A stretch of 64,000 bases of DNA from Endomychus coccineus (taxonomy: Eukaryota; Arthropoda; Insecta; Coleoptera; Endomychidae), in contig OY294067.1 in NCBI GenBank assembly GCA_958510875.1, positions 101,972,010-102,036,009 on the forward strand, read 5' to 3'. Positions within the stretch are counted from its first letter, which is position 1; each line of letters begins with the position of its first letter. Under the pieces are notes generated by a model, which worked only from the letters and a program-made list of their open reading frames with translations, did not search any database and was not told the origin of the DNA. Made by a program: the position numbers and the translations under genes. Below, in pieces: positions 57,880 to 64,000 of the stretch.

Positions 57880-58400
57880 TAATAAAACAAAATTTTTGCA
57901 TTCAAGTTATGAGATATAAACGTGGTGATACTCCTTCACAGAGTAGAAACATGAACTAATCGAAAAAAATTTCACAGAGTTTATGAATTTTCAATCGACC
58001 AAACGGATGCTGATAATTTATTGTGAATCATCATACTTATATGTTCTGGAGATTTTTGATAGAAGGATCTAGAAAAGGTATTAGCTCAGTAAATTTTTAT
58101 GTCTGGTAGTATATTGATGTATATTGGAGATTGTTTCAAAATGTTCTGAATGTTTTCTCATCTATTTAATAGCCTGCAAAATATAAATAGATGGAATTGT
58201 CAATAGTTATCTAAATTGTAGTATGGGTTACATGAATCTGAAGGGTCAACATTGAACATAAGTCTTAGAAGTCTTTTCTGTAAAGTAAAAACTCGATGTG
58301 CATTATTGCCACTGTTAGTGGAACTGCTGTCAAACATAAAAGCTTCGGCACAGAATTCAGGAGTTAGCATTATTTATAAGTTACTTGTCGTATTCGTAAT
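57880..58400 (-). pseudogene. LINE 3'-end fragment (C-terminus of reverse-transcriptase protein)
   Basis: On the minus strand, NAHRVFTLQKRLLRLMFNVD, DSCNPYYNLDN and HQYTTRHKNLL-like strings with stops. LQKR.LR....-(S/D)SC.PY is the usual string after the RT domain of several insect LINEs. Clade not determined. Confidence 0.55.
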
Positions 58401-59243
58401 TTCGAGCTCATTATGTTTAATTGTAAATATTAGCTGCATCCAAAAATAAACTTACAAATAAACTCCTAACCCAGAATTGCCGCTTGGAGGTAATATCAAA
58501 TACAAAATTGAAACCCAAAAAGAGAAACAAAAAAGAATTGTTCGGCAGTCTGTAAATTTCAAACCTATGCTACCAAAACAAATTCAGTAAATAATGCGGC
58601 CGTGTTAACTATGTCTCCATCGCGTGATAGTGTCAGTGCTACGGTGGGGCAAGCTATCATGCCGATGGATAAATGGTACTGGGTTAGTGTGTCTCGTACG
58701 ATGCCCTTGGGTGTTTTTTTGCACCTCTGCGAGTATGGGGAGCGTTCGCATGGTGAGACACATTTTTATCACATGAGGAATTCAAACAGAACCCACCCAA
58801 AACACCTATGGATGAAGTTAAAGTGTGACCAACCACCTCAAATCTCCCTTCCGGCAGACAAAACAGGCCAAAACACAAAGGCAAAAACCGCATAGAATAT
58901 GTGTTGCTGCCGCGACGAATGAATGCTTTATGGAATAGGAAACTCTTGAACTAGCAACAGGGGTATTAAATAGTATAAGGAGATTTCTTATGTAGACCAA
59001 TTTTGCGAATTCAGCAATTTTAGTACAACATAATAAATAGGTAAATATTCATCTTCGTTTGCGATTTCTTTGATTTAGTATAAAGCAATGTTATTCACGA
59101 TTGCCAATTTGATATTATAGTAAGCAGCATCGAAAAATGGAAAATAAAATTGTTTGCGTGAAAATATTAAATCATGAAATAATTTTCGCCGGTCCGCGAT
59201 GTTGGACAATCAATTTAAAAAGTAAAATTATAGGGGGGATTGA
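58401..59243. other. Spacer with an unrecognised 97-codon frame
   Basis: A GAATTGCCGCTTGGAGGTAAT string at 58475 is also at 8567. The plus frame 58602-58895 (MLTMSPSRDSVSATVG...) has no known domain; base composition is richer in GC than its flanks. It might be part of an element; a host gene is not supported. Confidence 0.35.
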
Positions 59244-62093
59244 TAGACCAGGGTCGATAATTTTTGAAACCAAATAAAATAATAGTAGAATGAAACCCAT
59301 TGGAAAAGGAAGAGAATATAGCAAAAATGAAATGAAAAATAATTTACGGGCGATCTGAGGTCGGGAAGTCGAAAGGGGTGAGTTTTTAAGGGTAAAAAAC
59401 GGCTTATCTCGATTTCCGGCAGAACTACAAGTCGTATGGAAAAAAGTCGAATAGCAAAGTTGTAGGTAATGAAAAGATCTACAATTTTTGTACCCATACT
59501 TTTTTCACATAACCTCAAAATTTATGTGAAAAATTCAAATAACCGAGTTTTTGGTTTTTTATTTTTATCTTTCACAAAAAACATTTTTTTTTCACGAAAT
59601 GTGCTGAAAGCTCACATTTTCATGTCCCAAACACACTGTATTCTTTTTGATTTCAAATATCTATTTTTTCACCTTATTTTGACTTAAGATCGAAAAAGCA
59701 CCCTAATTTTCTATCGAAAATTCTCACGTAAAAATATCTGCTTTTTCAAAAAAGTCGGTGTGCTTTTTGTTCGATGAAATCTCTACTTTCTGATGGTGTT
59801 AAGAAAAATATACGTTACTGTGATAAATGTTCTCAAAAAATGCAAAGAAACGAAAAAAACTCGAATCCGAAAATCATTATGTACAATTTTGAGCTATTTA
59901 TTAATATTTATACTTTAATTACTCGAAAAACGTAAGATTCCATGTTACATTGATAAACAAAAAAATTATAAATTCATAAAACATAAAGATTGCAAAAAAC
60001 ATGCGAAAATGGTTGTTCTAAATATAATTAAAGGCAGGAATATTATTTCCAGTCTGCATTGGTTCTTCATCCACAATTTCATCTGGATCATAAGCTTCCT
60101 CGTAGCTTTTTCCTTCCACATTGGAGCATTCTTCAGAACTATGACAATTTGAGCATAAATTTGTGCATTTTAAACAATGTTTTCGGCAGCCACATTTTGA
60201 ACTGTTACATCCAGTTTCACAGCTGCGGCAAATACTTTTGAGCAATATTTCCGGAATTCCTTTTCTGTAAATTTGGGCATAATGCCACGCTGATGTTGCT
60301 TCCAGACCCAATCTGTTGCTGTCAGTTCGTTACTCAGCCAAGTTTGAAGCTGATAATATGCCCCGTAACAATGTTGTTCTGCTGCACCTTCTGTGGGTGG
60401 CAGATTTGCCAATATGAAAGATGATTTAATTTTTGCCAATTTATATTTTCGGAATCTTGATTGCTTCAATGTTATATTATCATTTTTACATTCATAAATA
60501 GATTTGATTAATTGTAATCCATTTTTTTCGATATCTACTTTGTTTGCATCTTTCAAAAAAAAAATATTGGCCAAATTTGACAAATTTTTATCGTCTAATA
60601 ATGAATTTACGATACTTTTCTTTCCTTTTCCGGCAAATCCAGATGTTGTATCGCAACCAGAAAAACAATGCAGAAATGCAACGAAGTTTATGAAGGATTC
60701 ATATTTGAAACTATTAGACGTGAAAAATAGATCTTTCACATTTGCAGAACCTGGCTTAAGGAAATAAATGTCATGATTATCTGAATTTGATTGATTCAAA
60801 AGTACCAAAAGATCAATATCTCGACCCACAACAATGACAGTTCTATTTGTATCTCAGGCAATTTCTATCGAGGTCCTAATTATGTCAGCATCAGCATCTT
60901 CTTTTGCTTTATTACAGGAAAATCCTTGTGACTGTAATCTTTTCATCAAAGTTTTTATTATTTTGTCCTTGTTTATTCTCGTTGGATAAAAATTTTTCTT
61001 GCAAATATGGTATTTTTGTATGGTTTTGATAATTCAACTCTGGAATATTGTCTGAGGTTTTTCTACGACTACGTTCTCCTCTTTTAGTTGAATTAGCTGC
61101 TGGTACTGTTGTCACAGTAACTGATTTTTCAATTTCGGGGTACCCATCAAAAACGATATAGCTGCTTGCTGCGTAATGTTTTCCTAGATAGCGCAAATAT
61201 TTATTCATGATCTCTTCCACAGTTTCATTTTTCTGCCAAATAACTTTGTGCAGTGAAAATCCACCGGCGACGACATGTAAAATGCCGTCATAATGCGTTG
61301 GTCCATTCGCACTCACAAATAATATATGATATATATTTATATTTATATATATTTCGATTTGTAATTTTTTGTTTATCAATGTAACATGGAATCTTACGTT
61401 TTTCGAGTAATTAAAGTATAAATTTTAATAAATAGCTCAAAATTGTACATAATGATTTTCGGATTCGAGATTTTTTTGTTTCTTTACATTTTTTGAGAAC
61501 ATTTAACATAGTAATGTATATTTTTTACACCATCAGAGAGTAGAGATTTCAACGAACAAAAAGCCCACCGACTTCTTAAAAAAAGCAGATATTTTGACTT
61601 GAGAATTTACGATTGAAAATCAGGGTGCTTTTTCGATATTAAGTCAAAATAAGGTGAAAAAATAGATATTTGAAATCAAAAAAATTACAGTGTGTTTGAG
61701 ACATAAGAAGGTAAGCTTCCACCAAATTTAGTGGGAGAATTTTTTTTTTTGTAAAAGATAAAGATAAAAAACCAAAAACTTGGTTATTTGAATTTTTCAC
61801 ATGAATTTTGAGGTTATGTGAAAAAAGTGTAGATACAAAAAATTGTAGATCTTTTCATTACCTACAACTTTGCTATTCGACTTTTTTCCATACGACTTGT
61901 AGTTCTGCCGGAAATCGAGATAAACCGTTTTTTACCCTTAAAAACTCACCCCTTTCGACTTCCCGACCTCAGATCGCCCGTAAATTATTTTTCCTTTCAT
62001 TTTTGTTATATTCTCTTCCTTTTCCAATGGGTTTCATCCTACTATTATTTTCTTTCACTTTTTACCATTTTCAAAGGCTTCAACACTGGTCTA
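59244..62093 (-). mobile_element. DNA transposon with XPG-like nuclease and long inverted ends (Academ-like), element B
   Basis: Terminal inverted repeats of about 715-745 bp: 59244-59985 (TAGACCAGGGTCGATAAT...) and 61380-62093 (...AACACTGGTCTA). Flanks are TGA on both sides (59241-59243, 62094-62096), a 3-bp target duplication. The single coding region lies between the arms on the minus strand. Length is 2,850 bp. Left and right arms differ by about 10-15 percent with indels, so the copy is old. Confidence 0.8.
60018..61379 (-). pseudogene. XPG/FEN1-like nuclease with Cys8 module, element B
   Basis: Minus strand. Order: FSLHKVIWQKNETVEEIMNK and YIVFDGYPE (about 61260-61130), KAKEDADADIIRTSI (about 60910), IVVGRDIDLLVLLNQS (about 60820), FLHCFSGCDTTSGFAGKGKK (about 60670), LPPTEGAAEQHCYGAYYQLQ (about 60390), and a cysteine module C-x2-C-x3-C-x4-C-G-C-R-K-x-C-x2-C-x3-C-x2-C (about 60235-60130). 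The acidic EDADAD, DID and GCDTT motifs match in order the metal-binding sites of the XPG/FEN1 I-domain, and GxAGKGK the turn after it. Lesions: frameshift near 60930, TGA at 60854-60856, frameshift near 60250. The N-terminus is absent or very short. Confidence 0.7.
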
Positions 62094-62859
62094 TGAATAT
62101 GATTGTATCAATTTGTTCTACTATCTATTATATAGTGTAACAGAATTCACGTCTTATTGTTATCCAAACGAAAACCCAAATTATATTTATTCTTATGTTT
62201 TCAAATCCACCTTTTACTCTCGTTCATTCTTTTAAGTACGAAATGCAAAACTCTTTAACAACGGAGGAAAATGAACTATTTACTTCAGCATTCAGGAAAT
62301 GCTTCCGGAGAATCTGATAATCTGGAGAAGGAAACTTTGCTTAATAGAATTACCACTAAGTTCTAATGTTTGTAATTAAAGTTTAGCCTACGGTTGAATC
62401 TCACCAGAACATTCGAAAATGGATTTTGGTGACCTAGTAATCCATATAGTGGAACGAAGGAATAGTTATTATTATTATATTCAAATACAATTACTTGAAA
62501 TTTGAAGCAGTTAAATATCTCCAATATGAAAACGAAATTCTAACTCATTCTTATTCCTTGCGTTGAAAATTAGATACATCCTTCTATCGATAATTAATTA
62601 CATCCGAAGTTTATAGGCATATCACTAACAATGGAAACAAACTTTGTTGAAGAATCAATATACAATATGGGCAATACTGCAGGTTCTTGTACAAAAATAA
62701 GAAGAGGATTTAAGTCAACCCATCTCGATACAATTTTCTTTCCTTGAGACGTTATAGATCTGAGAAATTTTGTTTTCGCTTTAATTTATTTATTTCTTAG
62801 ATAATTGAACACAAGTTTTGGAAAATGTTTTTTTTACTGATAAATACGTTTCTTGCCTT
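62094..62859. other. Spacer, no gene seen
   Basis: AT-rich, unassigned. Confidence 0.45.
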
Positions 62860-63350
62860 AATTGTATAGGGCGTTCTGAGCGCTTGGTCCGTTGCAAGTT
62901 ATTTACCCTTTCATACAAACTTGGTGTGTGTCCTTCCAACTGGAAGACAGCTAGAGTCCAACCACTTACAAAAATAGAAAGAAGGCTTCCAACAATTATA
63001 GACCCATTGCACCAGCATATGTGATTTCTAAAGTAATGGAGAAAACAATCAACATCGAGCTCATCCAATATCTAGGGAACTCCAAAATCGCGAACGACAA
63101 TATCAATATGGCTTTAGTCACCGTAGATCAATTTGAGATCTGCTTGCCTACGTAACACATATGTGAGAGCCGAGTCTAGTACCAAGGCTTCCTTGGGAAA
63201 CGTACACATACGATTTCTTTGACCTCTTTAGAACATCGTGGCAAGGTGAGCGATCTGCCTTTTAGCTATAGATATTCCCATGGCTGGTGATTATCAGAAA
63301 TCTTGTCTGTTAGCCCACCACGAGAACGTACAGGTAGGCAGACGAAACAA
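62860..63350 (+). pseudogene. LINE reverse-transcriptase 5' fragment
   Basis: Plus strand: LFTLSYKLGVCPSNWKTARV is the usual approach to the first RT motif, followed in another frame by NYRPIAPAYVISKVMEKTIN-like residues. Then come QYGF-region remnants with many stops. This is a dead jockey/CR1-like fragment. Confidence 0.6.
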
Positions 63351-64000
63351 GTTCATGCTAACTAACCCTTCACTGAGACCTATCGAACTTCTTCCTATAA
63401 GAACATTGCGACGAGCTTCGCCACGTTGACTTTAAATACTCACTACGGATCTGATGATCCCACAAGCTTATCAGATCTGAATTTTCTAGGGCGCCAGATT
63501 TTTGTTAAGGTTTACTCCTCATTAGGAACTTGTTCTAGGATCCTCCACCACAAATCTTGTCACTGTGCTCTATTATAGAGAGCCCTTGTCCGTAGGGTAG
63601 CTTCAGCGAAGGAATAACCAAGGTCCGAAACGAAGCAGAGTGAATAGTACCAAAATTGTAGACCTCAAGTACAACCGATACTTGGTTAAAACTGGTAAAT
63701 TTTGAAATATGTCGCAGAAGAGGTACATTTCCTTTCAAATAATGGGGTCTTTCAATATTTGTTTTATTTATAACGAAGAAACAAATTAACAATATTCGGT
63801 GAACGTAATCTAAATATGAGTGTTACTTTACGTTTACCTGCAAAGAAGCTCGAACAGAGTGCAAGAATCTGAATAGAAACTATTTGATGATTTCGACCGC
63901 GAGTCTAAAGCGGGCGGTGTGTGATCGTTTCCACTCGATCCGCGTCCACACAATATCGATAGTCCTGCGGTATTTCAAACTAACATTTAATTTTTTCAAT
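63351..64000. other. Window end, no gene seen
   Basis: An 85-codon minus frame at 63535-63792 has no recognised domain and lies beside the LINE fragment. Nothing else is supported. Confidence 0.4.

Overview
The window is nuclear DNA from an AT-rich, transposon-laden animal genome. It is almost certainly an insect; a beetle or a relative would fit, but I cannot prove the order. The evidence is GT-AG introns, animal orthologs split into small exons, and a typical insect set of mobile elements (P, hAT, Tc1/mariner, Tigger, R1- and jockey/CR1-type LINEs, Ty3/gypsy, Penelope). Nothing bacterial is present.

Host genes. Five conserved genes can be supported, all in the first 40 kb. They are SMIM20/MITRAC7 (minus, 2 of about 3 exons, 2499-2729), STARD7 (plus, 2 exons, 4555-9732), NDUFB2 (minus, 3 exons, 13405-14677), METTL4 (minus, single exon, 21196-22239) and NOL9 (plus, 5 exons, 23392-39699, about 729 residues). 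Three of them act in mitochondria: complex IV assembly, phosphatidylcholine transfer and complex I. The other two act on RNA or DNA: an N6-adenine methyltransferase and an rRNA-processing polynucleotide kinase. SMIM20/STARD7 and METTL4/NOL9 are divergent pairs. NOL9 has two tiny introns and two that have swollen to 7.5 and 6.4 kb by insertion of transposons.

Mobile DNA, 0-40 kb. A non-autonomous P-superfamily family (615 bp, CACGGTCG ends, internal THAP-finger remnant) has three copies. Each lies 180-255 bp upstream of the start codon of a host gene (SMIM20, NDUFB2, METTL4). NOL9 intron 2 carries a hAT relic, a Tigger relic, a LINE fragment, a DDE transposase relic and a P-type transposase relic. 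Intron 4 carries an R1-like LINE, whose internal deletion fused gag and reverse transcriptase in one open frame, and a 1.6-kb palindrome.

Palindromic nuclease elements. Two elements (15948-18618 and 59244-62093) encode pieces of a protein with an XPG/FEN1-like motif series and a C-terminal eight-cysteine module. This resembles the Academ type of DNA transposon. The first is folded into two inverted arms that share the same stop codon. Two further long palindromes (37541-39170, 40127-41383) have no coding capacity, and one shares sequence motifs with the first.

40-64 kb is almost wholly repeats: a broken Ty3/gypsy element split by a LINE, Tc1 and DDE transposase relics, a head-to-head Penelope-like pair ending in a (TA)n tract, LINE ends, and the second nuclease element. 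I found no host gene there. All protein names come from remembered family patterns, not from a search.
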